Shown here one piece after another: positions 1 to 7,911 of a stretch of 64,000 nucleotides of DNA. The notes under the pieces are model-generated. The model searched no databases. It saw only the letters and a list, made by a program, of their open reading frames with translations, and was not told where the DNA came from. The stretch is taken from contig NZ_JAKGAS010000016.1 of NCBI RefSeq assembly GCF_021532655.1, forward strand, positions 1 to 64,000. The letters are read 5' to 3'. Made by a program: the position numbers and the translations under genes. This DNA comes from Paraglaciecola algarum (GTDB taxonomy: Bacteria; Pseudomonadota; Gammaproteobacteria; Enterobacterales; Alteromonadaceae). How positions within the stretch are numbered: the first letter of the stretch is position 1; the number at the start of each line of letters is the position of its first letter.

Positions 1-120
1 AACAAAAAACTGAATCGTTTTAGCCTTCGAGGTAAAGATAAAGTGCAAGGCCAGTGGCACTTATTCTGTTTGATACATAATTTAGAGAAACTCAATAATT
101 ACGGACAGCTAGCGGCGTAG
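1..120 (+). CDS. Transposase, C-terminal fragment (partial at window edge)
   Basis: This is the last 39 codons of a transposase, reading in frame from base 1 to the TAG at 118-120. The tail is basic and aromatic and contains the 'RG-KV-GQW-L-HN-EKL' pattern of IS1182-type enzymes. The catalytic DDE residues would lie upstream of the window, so intactness cannot be judged. Confidence 0.7.
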   Translation, partial: NKKLNRFSLRGKDKVQGQWHLFCLIHNLEKLNNYGQLAA

Positions 121-331
121 ATCGCCTAATCACCACTAAAAATGAAGCCCTTTAAGCCACTAAAAACAGCTATACCGAGCCTGACAAAAGCCAAAACCGG
201 GAGAAGTAAAACCACGAGTAAAAAACTTTGCAATATCTCTTGGCTCAAGGCAAAGTTGTGAACATAATAAATTTAAAGAAAAGCGATGCATGGAATAGTC
301 AAAACCGACTTTTTCTACAGCCTCGTTATGT
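1..331 (+). mobile_element. 3' end of an IS1182-like insertion sequence
   Basis: The first 120 bases are an open frame ending in TAG that matches the C-terminus of IS1182-type DDE transposases (RGKDKVQGQW, then HNLEKLNNYG). After it lies about 200 bp of non-coding DNA. It ends in a sequence typical of an IS terminal inverted repeat (ACTTTTTCTACAGCCTC at about 308-324). The left part of the element is outside the window. The terminal repeat abuts GTTATGT (325-331), which has the form of an attC R' box, so the element may have inserted in or next to a cassette recombination site. Family assignment is from recognition, not a search; the exact right boundary is uncertain. Confidence 0.72.
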
Positions 332-348
332 GACTGGAGAGTACATAG

Positions 349-960
349 ATGAGTGATAGTCCCCATAATACGGAAGGCACCATCAAGCAGGAAAAAACCA
401 ATATTTCTGCAGTGCAGTTCTCTGTCCAACAGTTATTTTTCGCACTTATAGGGACTTTAGGAGTGGTCATTAGCACTATTGTTGGTGCTGGATGGTATAT
501 GTATACGCAAGGGGTATTCAATCCTGATGAGGAGGCAAGGCGTGCCGCATCGGAAGCGCGTTACGGATTTGAAAAGGCACAGGCGGATTTAGTTGCTGCG
601 CGTACAAAGATTGAATCTCTTAATGCTAAACTGTCTGAGAGCGGCGCAGCAATTGCAAGTCTTGAAGCTGGCCTGGAATTGAAAAAGTCGGAACTCGATT
701 TTCATGTGAACCAAAATACTCTCGTCACACAAATTATTGTAGCGTGCATCAACGCAACAACTGCAGGTGAGGAATCAGAGGAGGCGACTGCTACCGCGAA
801 ACCAGGCCAATATAATTATGCTGGCGGTGCAGGTACCGCGGCTGCAGCGGCAGCAATTACGGCAGTAGTAAAAGCTCAGAGCGGTTCTCGCGTAACCGCA
901 GATTGTGCGAAGGTATTTAGTGAGAAAATCGAACCGTTGTTAAAAAGAACAGCGAATTGA
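349..960 (+). CDS. Cassette-borne membrane-anchored coiled-coil protein, unknown function
   Basis: A 203-residue protein not recognised as a known family. A polar N-terminus of about 28 residues is followed by one hydrophobic segment (about 29-52, ending WYMYT), then a charged Ala/Glu/Lys-rich stretch with heptad character (about 58-118), then an Ala/Gly-rich low-complexity patch (about 155-175) and a basic tail. Two cysteines occur in the C-terminal part. The layout suggests an inner-membrane anchor with a coiled-coil and a small terminal domain. A GGAG ribosome binding site lies about 8 bases before the ATG. The gene is the single ORF of a cassette bounded by GTTATGT (325) and the attC at 971-1048, with the start only about 24 bp from the cassette edge, as in integron cassettes. 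Confidence 0.6.
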   Translation: MSDSPHNTEGTIKQEKTNISAVQFSVQQLFFALIGTLGVVISTIVGAGWYMYTQGVFNPDEEARRAASEARYGFEKAQADLVAARTKIESLNAKLSESGAAIASLEAGLELKKSELDFHVNQNTLVTQIIVACINATTAGEESEEATATAKPGQYNYAGGAGTAAAAAAITAVVKAQSGSRVTADCAKVFSEKIEPLLKRTAN

Positions 961-970
961 ACCAGACGTC

Positions 971-1048
971 ACATAACAAACAGCTCAAATACGTGTCGCT
1001 TCGCTCCACCGGACTCGCTACCGCTCGCCGTTTAGCTGGGCGTTATAT
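971..1048 (+). other. attC-like site 1 (integron cassette recombination site)
   Basis: ACATAAC (971-977) and GTTATAT (1042-1048) form the outer R''/R' pair. Inside them CAGCTCAAA and TTTAGCTG form the inner L''/L' pair with one unpaired C, the extrahelical base expected of attC. The intervening loop is GC-rich and has self-complementary parts. The site closes the cassette carrying the ORF at 349-960; the cut would fall after G1042. Confidence 0.75.
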
Positions 1049-1080
1049 TTTAAATAAATTTTTGCACGAGGATTTAATCT

Positions 1081-1230
1081 ATGAATACTAAATTTAAAAA
1101 AAGAATTACCTATACAGTTTCAATATTTCTTTTACTTGGCGTAGCTCTCTTTGTTTCTATGGAAGACTATCAAAAAGAAAATATGTCTCGGTTATTGAGT
1201 CACATATTTTCCAGCAAACAGGCTAATTGA
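1081..1230 (+). CDS. Small cassette-borne membrane protein (49 aa), unknown function
   Basis: ATG at 1081 preceded by GAGGA at good spacing. The 49-residue product has a basic start (NTKFKKR), one hydrophobic helix (about residues 10-25, SIFLLLGVALFVS) and a polar tail. It is the only ORF in the cassette between attC sites 1 and 2 and fills the usual position near the cassette start. It could be a small membrane toxin, a regulatory peptide or simply hypothetical; nothing in the sequence decides. Confidence 0.5.
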   Translation: MNTKFKKRITYTVSIFLLLGVALFVSMEDYQKENMSRLLSHIFSSKQAN

Positions 1231-1264
1231 TGTGATTTTCAACAATACAATTAGTGCTTTAAAA

Positions 1265-1366
1265 ATATAACAAGGGTTTTCAAGTCGGACAAATTACAGT
1301 TGGCTTTTTGTTCGTGCATCACATATTTTAGCCAACTGCAATTTGCCGTTTAAAACAGCGTTAGGG
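1265..1366 (+). other. attC-like site 2
   Basis: ATATAAC (1265-1271) and GTTAGGG (1360-1366) are the outer boxes; inner GGTTTTCAA and TTTAAAAC pair imperfectly around an extra C. Between them CAGTTGGC (about 1297) and GCCAACTG (about 1331) form a further stem, so the whole element folds as one long hairpin. It closes the second cassette; the cut would follow G1360. Confidence 0.72.
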
Positions 1367-1383
1367 CTCCAAGGAGAATTAGG

Positions 1384-2151
1384 ATGAACGACGAAAATAA
1401 GAGTTTGGACGTTCTTGGGATAAAGCCTGTTGCCGACTCGGTCAATACTTTAACAAAAGGAACAGTTGAAGGGGCGTCTGCATTCCTAAGTAGAATCTGC
1501 TTGCCAGCTGCTGAAGAATTTGGGCTTTTGCTGCGAGATAAAGTTAGCGCATGGCGCTCAAAGAATGCTGTAGCAATAGCAAATAAAGCCCAGAAACTTC
1601 TCGAATATCAAGTGAAGGGCGTAGTTTTAAGTGCTCACCCTAGAATCATTTATTCTACTATTGAAAATGGATCATGGGCTGAAGACGACTTTATGCAGAA
1701 CCTATGGGCTGGTCTCTTGGCATCATCTTGCACCGCTGATGGCAAGGATGAGAGCAACCTTATTCTTATAGGTCTTTTATCTCAACTGACTTCTAGCCAA
1801 GCTAAAATTATCACTCATGTTTGTACTATAGCTAAAACTTTCAAAAGCAAAAGTGGTTTTATAGCATGTGATTTGGTTTATCTGGAAGCTCATGAACTGA
1901 TGAAAATCTCGGGCATAACTGATATCCACCAATTAGATAGAGAGTTAGATCATCTTAGAGGGCTAGAGCTAATCCATGAAGGGTTTAACCCCGATCATCT
2001 GATAGCAGGCGTAACACCTCATGCTTTGTGTTTGCAGCTTTTTGTAAGAGCGCAAGGTTACGTAGGTTCGCCAATTGATTATTTTGGTGCGGAAGAAAAG
2101 AGCCCTAACAAATCAAGTAACTCGGACGCTGCAAGCAGCGCCGGTCCTTGA
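1384..2151 (+). CDS. Cassette-borne DUF4393/Abi-alpha-like protein (putative)
   Basis: A 255-residue soluble protein. Its N-terminal third (LLGIKPVADS type opening, then FLSRICLPAAEEFGLLLRDK, residues about 10-55) resembles the DUF4393 family, renamed Abi_alpha in Pfam for a suggested role in abortive infection. The central part is mixed helix with several conserved-looking tryptophans (WAEDDFMQNLWAGLL). An AAGGAG ribosome binding site sits 7 bases before the ATG. The last codons (SNSDAASSAGP, stop) run into attC site 3, a common feature of cassette genes. A phage-defence role is inferred from family memory and context only; the match needs a profile search. Confidence 0.6.
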   Translation: MNDENKSLDVLGIKPVADSVNTLTKGTVEGASAFLSRICLPAAEEFGLLLRDKVSAWRSKNAVAIANKAQKLLEYQVKGVVLSAHPRIIYSTIENGSWAEDDFMQNLWAGLLASSCTADGKDESNLILIGLLSQLTSSQAKIITHVCTIAKTFKSKSGFIACDLVYLEAHELMKISGITDIHQLDRELDHLRGLELIHEGFNPDHLIAGVTPHALCLQLFVRAQGYVGSPIDYFGAEEKSPNKSSNSDAASSAGP

Positions 2152-2161
2152 AGCGTTGAAC
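2103..2161 (+). other. attC-like site 3, last of the array
   Basis: CCCTAAC (2103-2109) and GTTGAAC (2155-2161) are the outer boxes, TCAAG (2113) and CTTGA (2147) the inner pair, and GCTGCAAGCAGC a central hairpin. The stop codon of the preceding ORF (2149-2151) is inside the site. No further attC or cassette ORF is seen between here and ssrA. Confidence 0.72.
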
Positions 2162-2246
2162 AATTCTTTTGGTAAAGGTAAATAAAGTACACCAACTAGT
2201 TGTTTGATAAATATCTGCGTGGTCAAAGAGTGGGCTGTTAGAAAAT

Positions 2247-2283
2247 AAAAAACCCTTAAGCTATTGAAACTTAAGGGTTTTAT
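2247..2283 (-). terminator. ssrA transcription terminator
   Basis: AACCCTTAAG and CTTAAGGGTT form a 10-bp stem around CTATTGAAA. Read on the minus strand it follows the tmRNA CCA end directly and leaves a T-rich tail. Confidence 0.8.
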
Positions 2284-2284
2284 T

Positions 2285-2642
2285 TGGTGGAGCTGGCGGG
2301 AGTTGAACCCGCGTCCAGAAAGCGTTAGCCGTCGGTACTACATGCTTATTTTGTCTTTTATTTAACTACGTGGAACTCCGACAAACAGGATTTCGTTGCA
2401 GCTGGCCTAATACTATTTCGCGGTTCACCCTTAGACAAGGTTCCCTCGCTATCCTGCTGGGATGACCTTCCGAACCTCTACTAGCAGAAAGAGTATGAGT
2501 GGAAGGGCTTAGCCGGTTATTAAGCGGCTAGAGCGTAGTTTTCGTCGTTTGCGACTATTTAAATGCGGCTTTTTACGAGGCAAACCGCTCCTCGACATGC
2601 ACCTAAAGCCTCAAGAATCCTGTCGAATCCAAAATCAGCCCC
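2285..2642 (-). ncRNA. ssrA: Transfer-messenger RNA (tmRNA)
   Basis: The minus strand starts GGGGCTGATTTTGGATTCGA (from 2642) and ends with a T-arm (GGTTCAACTCC) and GGAGCTCCACCA-type acceptor whose encoded CCA is at 2287-2285. These are the paired halves of the tRNA-like domain. The resume codon and tag lie at 2552-2520 and encode ANDENYALAA followed by TAA. tmRNA rescues stalled ribosomes together with SmpB, whose gene is at 6466-6945. The 3' end of ssrA is a well-known target of integrating elements, which fits the cassette DNA lying directly next to it. Confidence 0.97.
2520..2552 (-). other. tmRNA proteolysis tag reading frame
   Basis: Eleven codons inside ssrA read A-N-D-E-N-Y-A-L-A-A-stop, the standard gammaproteobacterial degradation tag with the LAA end recognised by ClpXP. 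Confidence 0.95.
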
Positions 2643-2690
2643 AAAGGTAGTTGGTTGCAAACTACCAACGAACCCATTCTAACATAGCTA
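2643..2690 (-). promoter_or_regulatory. ssrA 5' leader hairpin and probable -10 box
   Basis: Just upstream of the mature tmRNA 5' end, GGTAGTT and AACTACC (2646-2666) form a hairpin that would be in the precursor leader. TAGAAT on the minus strand (2681-2676) is a plausible -10. No convincing -35 was found. Confidence 0.45.
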
Positions 2691-2935
2691 GTGGCGAAAA
2701 GAATATAGAAATCAACGAACTCAATTCAACTGCTTACAAAATATACTGCCTTTCAGTTTGTCATTAAAAAGATATAGGTTTGTTAAATATCGTAATAAAG
2801 GTTTAGGGCTTTCAATTAAACGGATTGCGGCTAAACCGCTTGATTTACAACCTATTAACTATTGACTCGCATATAGTAAGGCTTACTATGTCGCACATTA
2901 AGAATAATGAAATCGTTACCATAGGTTGGGTTTGT

Positions 2936-5900
2936 ATGAAAATTAGGTCCCGTGCTTTTGCCACTTTATGTAAGTTAGTTCTAGTTTTTTTTCTAGTAAG
3001 TTGCGGTGTAGATAATCCTCAAGTTTTAAACCAAGAGAGTAAAGAAGCACAAAGTAAAATATTGATTTTTAGTAAAACCGCAGGATATCGACATAAGTCG
3101 ATTGAATCTGGAAGTGAGCTATTAAAACAGGCTTTAGTTAATAGCGGTATTGATGTCGTGATTTCTGAAGATGCGGCTTTGTTCAATGATAAAAATTTAT
3201 CAGAGTTTTCTGCTTTAGTCTTTTTAAATACTACGGGTGATATATTAAACGAACAGCAGCAAGTGGCTATGCAGCGGTATATTCAAGCAGGTGGCGGGTT
3301 TGTGGGAATACATGCGGCAACGGACACCGAATGGGGCGGTGATTGGATTTGGTATCGCCGTTTAGTAGGCGGTGTATTTGCAAGTCATCCTAATGTGCCG
3401 TCGAATGTACAAACGGCTCGCATTCAAGTCATAAATAAAGACCATCCAGCTACAGCTCACCTGCCAGATAATTTTTTACTAGCTGACGAATGGTACGACT
3501 TTAAAAGTTTATCTGACCGTCGCATAGACTTAATGAAAGTAGACGAAACCAGCTATACCGGTGGCAAACATGGGGAGTATCACCCCCTTGCTTGGTATCA
3601 TGAGTTTGATGGCGGCCGTGCTTTTTATACGGGTATTGGGCATAACGCCGAAAACTTCGAAAAACCTATGTATATAGATCATCTTTTAGGCGGGATTGAA
3701 TTTGTCATTGGTGAAAATAAAAGAGATTACAGTCTCTCAATGCCTGAACCGAATCGTTTTATCAAAGAAACCTTGGTTTCTGGCCTGAAGGAGCCGGTAA
3801 GTTTAGATATTACTCCAGATGGAAAAGGTGTCATTTTTGTCGAAAGAGCAGGACAAGTTAATTGGGTTGATACTGAGTCTGGTGACATGCAGCTGCTTGG
3901 TAAAATTGAGGTGTACCATGAAAGGGAGTTTGGCTTATTGACGGTTGCATTAGATCCTAACTTTGCCATAAATCAACATATATACATGATGTACAACATT
4001 CCTTCTAATCTAGCTGATACAGGTCCGATCCAGAGAGTGTCAAGGTTTACTTTAGTACAGGGGAAACTCGATATGTCATCTGAAGTAACCATGCTTGAAA
4101 GTCCAAATGAAGATTCATGTTGCCATACGGGCGGCAATATGGAATTTGATGAAAAAGGTCATTTATTTATTGCTTTTGGCGATAATGCCAATCCTTTTGA
4201 AGCATTTGGCGTTGGGCCGTCTGATTTTAGAGCAGGCCGACAAGCTCATGATGCTTATCGAACTTCAGCCAACACCCAAGATTTACGCGGTAAAATATTA
4301 CGAATTACTCCTCAGGCAGATGGCACTTATAGTATTCCTAAAGGTAACCTGTTTAGTGATCCTGCAAGGGGCAGGTCTGAAATTTATGTAATGGGCACAC
4401 GTAACCCCTATACATTAGCTTATGATGAGCAAGAACAAATATTGTATTTTGGTGATGTGGGTCCTGATAGTAAAGCCTATGACGAGCGACATGGTGCTAA
4501 AGGGTACGACGAGGTAAACCGCGTTAAAGAAGCGGGTAATTACGGCTGGCCTTTGTTTATTGCAAATAATAAAGCCTATCGCCAGTTTAATTACGCAACT
4601 GAAGAGCCCGGTAAGTGGAATAATCCGTTAAGCCCGCAAAACGTATCCCCTAATAATACCGGGATTGAATGGTTACCACCTGCTCAACCCGCCTATATTT
4701 GGTATCCGTATGGTCATTCAGATAAGTTTCCTGAATTAGGTGCAGGCTCAAGAAATGCTTTGGTAGCTGGTGTTTACCGAACTAAACTAGGAGAGGGCGC
4801 CTTACCCAGTTATTATGATGGTGGTTTGTTTATTTCTGATTTTATGCGCCGTTGGATAAAAGTAGTATTTAGTGACAAAAATGGCGATATCTACAAAATA
4901 GATAAATTTGCGCCAGAAGCTGAGTTTCATGCGCCACTGGATTTGAAGTTTAGCCGTCAAGGTCATTTATATGCACTGGAATATGGCGCTAAATGGTTTA
5001 GTAATAACCCTGATTCTCAGCTATCTAGAATTGTATATACCGGAGATGGGAATAGGGCGCCAATTGCGAATATGCGGGTGTCTGCAAGTAACGGCCTTGC
5101 TCCATTAAGGGTTGATGTATCGGCAGCAGATTCTTCAGATCCAGACAATGACCCATTAACTTATAGCTGGTCTTCAGTGTTGTTAACTTCAGGACAAAAC
5201 CCTGAGCAGGCTGATATGAGTCAAGGGCAGCAGTCTTCAGGAAAAGACAGTACCTATACCTTAGATAAAAATGGGCAATATTTAATTCGTCTAACCGTGA
5301 CAGATGTTGAAGGTGCGAGTGATACTGTGCAACAGTTTGTTGAAGTGGGTAATGCTGCTCCGGTTATTGAAATATCTGTAGAGGGAAATCAGGATTTTAT
5401 ATGGCCTAATGTTTCCTCCCATCAATACAAAGTTGTGATTAATGATGTTGAAGATGGCAGCGTTACGCAAGGAACCGCTGAGTTTGAGCGAGTTGATATA
5501 AGCTTAGTTGCGGCACAAGATAACGGCGCACAAGCAATAGGACATTTAGCGAATGATCCATTGGGTCCAGGGCGTGCAGCCACTAAAAAACACTTATGTA
5601 TTGGTTGTCATCAGGAACAAGCCGCGTCTATCGGTCCATCTTTCCAACAAATTGCCGATAAATATATCGCTTTAGATGACCCCATCACTTACCTGAATAA
5701 CACGATTGCAGCAGGTAGTACGGGTAAATGGGGACAGCATCAGATGCCTGCTCACGACTTTTTATCAGAAGAGGTACGCAGTAGTTTAAGCCGTTATATA
5801 TTACTGAATAAATCTAAAGCACCAGGTTTGCCTTTGATTGGTCAACTACCAAAAGTGAAAAAAGAAGGAGACTATTATTTAAAAGCGGAATATCAAGACA

Positions 5901-6358
5901 GCGGAGCTGAAGGTTTATCAGCAATCAAAGTACAACAACGTTATGCATTTCATTCACCTATTCGAATGGGCGAAGAACTGTTTAAAGCCGCTGGTAAGGC
6001 GCCAAACTTAGGGTTTGACGGAGGGGGGAAATCCATTGTTATGTCAGGGCCTAATGCTGTATTGCCCCTTGGTGAATTTGACTTAACTCAAGTCAAAGGA
6101 CTAGAAATAACCCAAAAGTATATAGATTGGTTGCCAGAGCAAGCTAATTTTGAAATAAGGATTGACAGTGCAGATGGAAAAGTAATAGCAAAAGGGCAAT
6201 TTAGTTATAATCAAGCTGAAGCCTTTAGTTTAGTGTCAAAACGTTTTAATTTTTCGACTCAACAGGTCAAAACACCTTTATTTCTAGTGGTGAATTTGAC
6301 CGATGCTAAAAAAGAGCAGGGTGTCGCGAATATAGTTTCAGTACGTTATCTTCGTTAG
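2936..6358 (+). CDS. Multimodular lipoprotein: ThuA-like, PQQ-type sugar dehydrogenase, PKD, cytochrome c
   Basis: I place the start at ATG 2936, which opens a lipoprotein signal (basic MKIRSR, hydrophobic core, lipobox LVSC at about residues 20-23); an earlier in-frame start at 2825 would bury it. The product is then 1140 residues. In order: a ThuA-like domain (about 35-280; GYRHKSI, GGGFVGIHAA), a glucose/sorbosone-dehydrogenase-type beta-propeller (about 285-700; CCHTGGNM, MGTRNPY), a PKD domain (about 705-800; DSSDPDNDPLTYSW), a c-type cytochrome with CIGCH haem motif near residue 888, and a C-terminal beta-rich domain (about 960-1140). Known members of this architecture are annotated as periplasmic sugar oxidation or binding proteins. 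Electron transfer from the propeller to the fused haem is inferred. It sits alone between ssrA and smpB, with its own terminator. Confidence 0.85.
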   Translation: MKIRSRAFATLCKLVLVFFLVSCGVDNPQVLNQESKEAQSKILIFSKTAGYRHKSIESGSELLKQALVNSGIDVVISEDAALFNDKNLSEFSALVFLNTTGDILNEQQQVAMQRYIQAGGGFVGIHAATDTEWGGDWIWYRRLVGGVFASHPNVPSNVQTARIQVINKDHPATAHLPDNFLLADEWYDFKSLSDRRIDLMKVDETSYTGGKHGEYHPLAWYHEFDGGRAFYTGIGHNAENFEKPMYIDHLLGGIEFVIGENKRDYSLSMPEPNRFIKETLVSGLKEPVSLDITPDGKGVIFVERAGQVNWVDTESGDMQLLGKIEVYHEREFGLLTVALDPNFAINQHIYMMYNIPSNLADTGPIQRVSRFTLVQGKLDMSSEVTMLESPNEDSCCHTGGNMEFDEKGHLFIAFGDNANPFEAFGVGPSDFRAGRQAHDAYRTSANTQDLRGKILRITPQADGTYSIPKGNLFSDPARGRSEIYVMGTRNPYTLAYDEQEQILYFGDVGPDSKAYDERHGAKGYDEVNRVKEAGNYGWPLFIANNKAYRQFNYATEEPGKWNNPLSPQNVSPNNTGIEWLPPAQPAYIWYPYGHSDKFPELGAGSRNALVAGVYRTKLGEGALPSYYDGGLFISDFMRRWIKVVFSDKNGDIYKIDKFAPEAEFHAPLDLKFSRQGHLYALEYGAKWFSNNPDSQLSRIVYTGDGNRAPIANMRVSASNGLAPLRVDVSAADSSDPDNDPLTYSWSSVLLTSGQNPEQADMSQGQQSSGKDSTYTLDKNGQYLIRLTVTDVEGASDTVQQFVEVGNAAPVIEISVEGNQDFIWPNVSSHQYKVVINDVEDGSVTQGTAEFERVDISLVAAQDNGAQAIGHLANDPLGPGRAATKKHLCIGCHQEQAASIGPSFQQIADKYIALDDPITYLNNTIAAGSTGKWGQHQMPAHDFLSEEVRSSLSRYILLNKSKAPGLPLIGQLPKVKKEGDYYLKAEYQDSGAEGLSAIKVQQRYAFHSPIRMGEELFKAAGKAPNLGFDGGGKSIVMSGPNAVLPLGEFDLTQVKGLEITQKYIDWLPEQANFEIRIDSADGKVIAKGQFSYNQAEAFSLVSKRFNFSTQQVKTPLFLVVNLTDAKKEQGVANIVSVRYLR

Positions 6359-6378
6359 AGCTTTTGCCAAGTGTATTT

Positions 6379-6416
6379 AAAAATGGCGGTAAACATAATG
6401 TTTACCGCCATTTTTT
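6379..6416. terminator. Bidirectional terminator between the ThuA-type lipoprotein and smpB
   Basis: AAAATGGCGGTAAAC and GTTTACCGCCATTTT form a 15-bp perfect stem with a 5-base loop, flanked by A- and T-tracts, between two convergent genes. Confidence 0.9.
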
Positions 6417-6465
6417 ATGTGGAATTTATATACTCGTGGTTAGATAGGGGGAAAAGGTAAGCGTG

Positions 6466-6945
6466 TTATTGACTGTGTTTCATCATGCGCTCTTTATCTC
6501 TGGCCCAATCACGATCTTTTACCGCATCACGTTTGTCATGTTCGTGTTTACCTTTACCGAGATAAATTTCTACTTTTACCCAATTCTTTTTCCAATACAT
6601 AGCGGTGGCTACGATTGAGTATCCTTGGCGCTCTACTGAACCAATTAATTTATCCAGTTCCCTTTGCTTGAGTAATAGTTTACGTTTACGTGTAGCGTCG
6701 CATACCACATGACTTGAGGCTTGGTTTAATGGTTGGATAGTTGAACCGATCAAATAAGCTTCACCTTTTTCTATGGTGACGTAACTTTCAGAAATATTTA
6801 CTTTGCCCGAACGAATACTTTTTACTTCCCAACCTTGCAAAGCCATACCAGCTTCTAATTTGTCGTTTAAATTATACTGGTGGCGGGCTTTTTTGTTGAG
6901 AGCGATAGTGCTGTCGGAATTTGATTTTGACTTCTTTTTATTCAT
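6466..6945 (-). CDS. smpB: SsrA-binding protein SmpB
   Basis: A 159-residue protein with the SmpB oligonucleotide-binding fold. Family signatures are the NKKARHQY opening, GWEVKSIRSGKVNI (about 38-51), and the basic helical tail KDRDWARDKERMM that inserts in the mRNA channel. It binds the tRNA-like domain of tmRNA and delivers it to stalled ribosomes. Length matches the family (about 160 residues). In related genomes smpB and ssrA are usually close; here they are split by the lipoprotein gene. It is divergent from ratA. Confidence 0.97.
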   Translation of the reverse strand: MNKKKSKSNSDSTIALNKKARHQYNLNDKLEAGMALQGWEVKSIRSGKVNISESYVTIEKGEAYLIGSTIQPLNQASSHVVCDATRKRKLLLKQRELDKLIGSVERQGYSIVATAMYWKKNWVKVEIYLGKGKHEHDKRDAVKDRDWARDKERMMKHSQ

Positions 6946-7095
6946 GGGCGGTATTATAGAGATTGTGTTTAGGCGTACAACAAAAATTATGAAAAATGAG
7001 TAATAAACCTCAAGTAGCTAGATTCTGATGATGCCGAATAATAGATTAATATGATAACCTAACCATATTCATAGCTGGTAGGTATTGGAGAGTGG

Positions 7096-7527
7096 ATGTC
7101 GAATGTTTCGCGTAGCGCATTAGTCGCTTATAGCGCCGATTCCATGTTTGATTTGATCAATGATGTGACTCGTTATCCTGAATTTATTCCGGGATGCGCT
7201 GAAACCAAAGTGTTAGAACAAAGTGATGATGAGATGCGTGCATCAATCCTCATTTCAAAAGCTGGAGTAAAACAGTGGTTTACCACTCATAATAATCTTC
7301 ATCGAGCTGAGTCGATTCAAATGGATTTAGTGGACGGTCCTTTTTCACAATTAACCGGTGGTTGGACAATTAAAGCGTTAAGTGATTCAGCTTGTAAAAT
7401 TGAACTTAATTTAGATTTTGCGTTTTCTAGTAAACTTGTCGAAATGGCTTTTGGTAGGGTGTTTAACTCTATTGCAGCTAATATGGTGGTGGCGTTTACA
7501 GAACGTGCCAAACAAGTGTACGGCTAA
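7096..7527 (+). CDS. ratA: RatA/COQ10-type START-domain protein
   Basis: 143 residues with the polyketide-cyclase/START fold typical of RatA (PasT) and COQ10: opening VSRSALVAYSADSMFDLINDV, then RYPEFIPGCAET (about 26-37) and a C-terminal amphipathic helix. In E. coli RatA was described as an inhibitor of 70S association, while homologues act as ubiquinone-binding chaperones; which role holds here cannot be told. smpB (divergent) then ratA-ratB is the usual gammaproteobacterial order. The stop is 57 bp before the preferred ratB start, so the two probably form an operon. Confidence 0.93.
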   Translation: MSNVSRSALVAYSADSMFDLINDVTRYPEFIPGCAETKVLEQSDDEMRASILISKAGVKQWFTTHNNLHRAESIQMDLVDGPFSQLTGGWTIKALSDSACKIELNLDFAFSSKLVEMAFGRVFNSIAANMVVAFTERAKQVYG

Positions 7528-7584
7528 GTTAAAGCCTGTACTTAACCTAACTAATTGAATGCAATTGTATCTAAAGTAGAAATT

Positions 7585-7911
7585 ATGACAGATAAACATA
7601 TATCAATTGAAGTGGTGTACGGTACACCTGATAAACAAGTATTATTAGACGTTGAAATCAAGCCTGGTGCTACAGTAGAACAAGCCATACTGGCTTCCAA
7701 TATTAGTCAACACTTTGCTGAAATTGATTTAAATATCCATAAAGTGGGTATTTGGAATCGTAGTTGTAAATTAGACGACATACCCAAAGATGGCGACCGA
7801 ATTGAAATTTATCGCCCATTGATTGCCGATCCAAAAGAAGTCAGACGTCGTCGTGCGGAAAAAGCTAAAGAAGAGGGGCGAGCCAATAAAGTCACTGGCG
7901 GGAGAGCCTAA
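7585..7911 (+). CDS. ratB: RnfH family ubiquitin-like protein (RatB)
   Basis: I prefer ATG 7585 (108 residues, MTDKHISIEVVYG) over an in-frame TTG at 7555, since family members begin a few residues before the first beta strand. The product is a beta-grasp protein of the RnfH/UPF0125 family: VVYGTPDKQ, VGIWNRSCKLDDIPKDGDRIEIYRPL and a basic Arg-rich end (RRRRAEKAKEEG). Function is not established; it is conserved next to ratA. Downstream the next gene lies on the opposite strand and its stop directly abuts this one. Confidence 0.92.
   Translation: MTDKHISIEVVYGTPDKQVLLDVEIKPGATVEQAILASNISQHFAEIDLNIHKVGIWNRSCKLDDIPKDGDRIEIYRPLIADPKEVRRRRAEKAKEEGRANKVTGGRA

Noticed and set aside
160..429. Minus-strand open frame over the IS end and first cassette gene
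   Set aside because: It covers non-coding IS terminal DNA and runs antisense into the cassette ORF; no ribosome binding site or domain.
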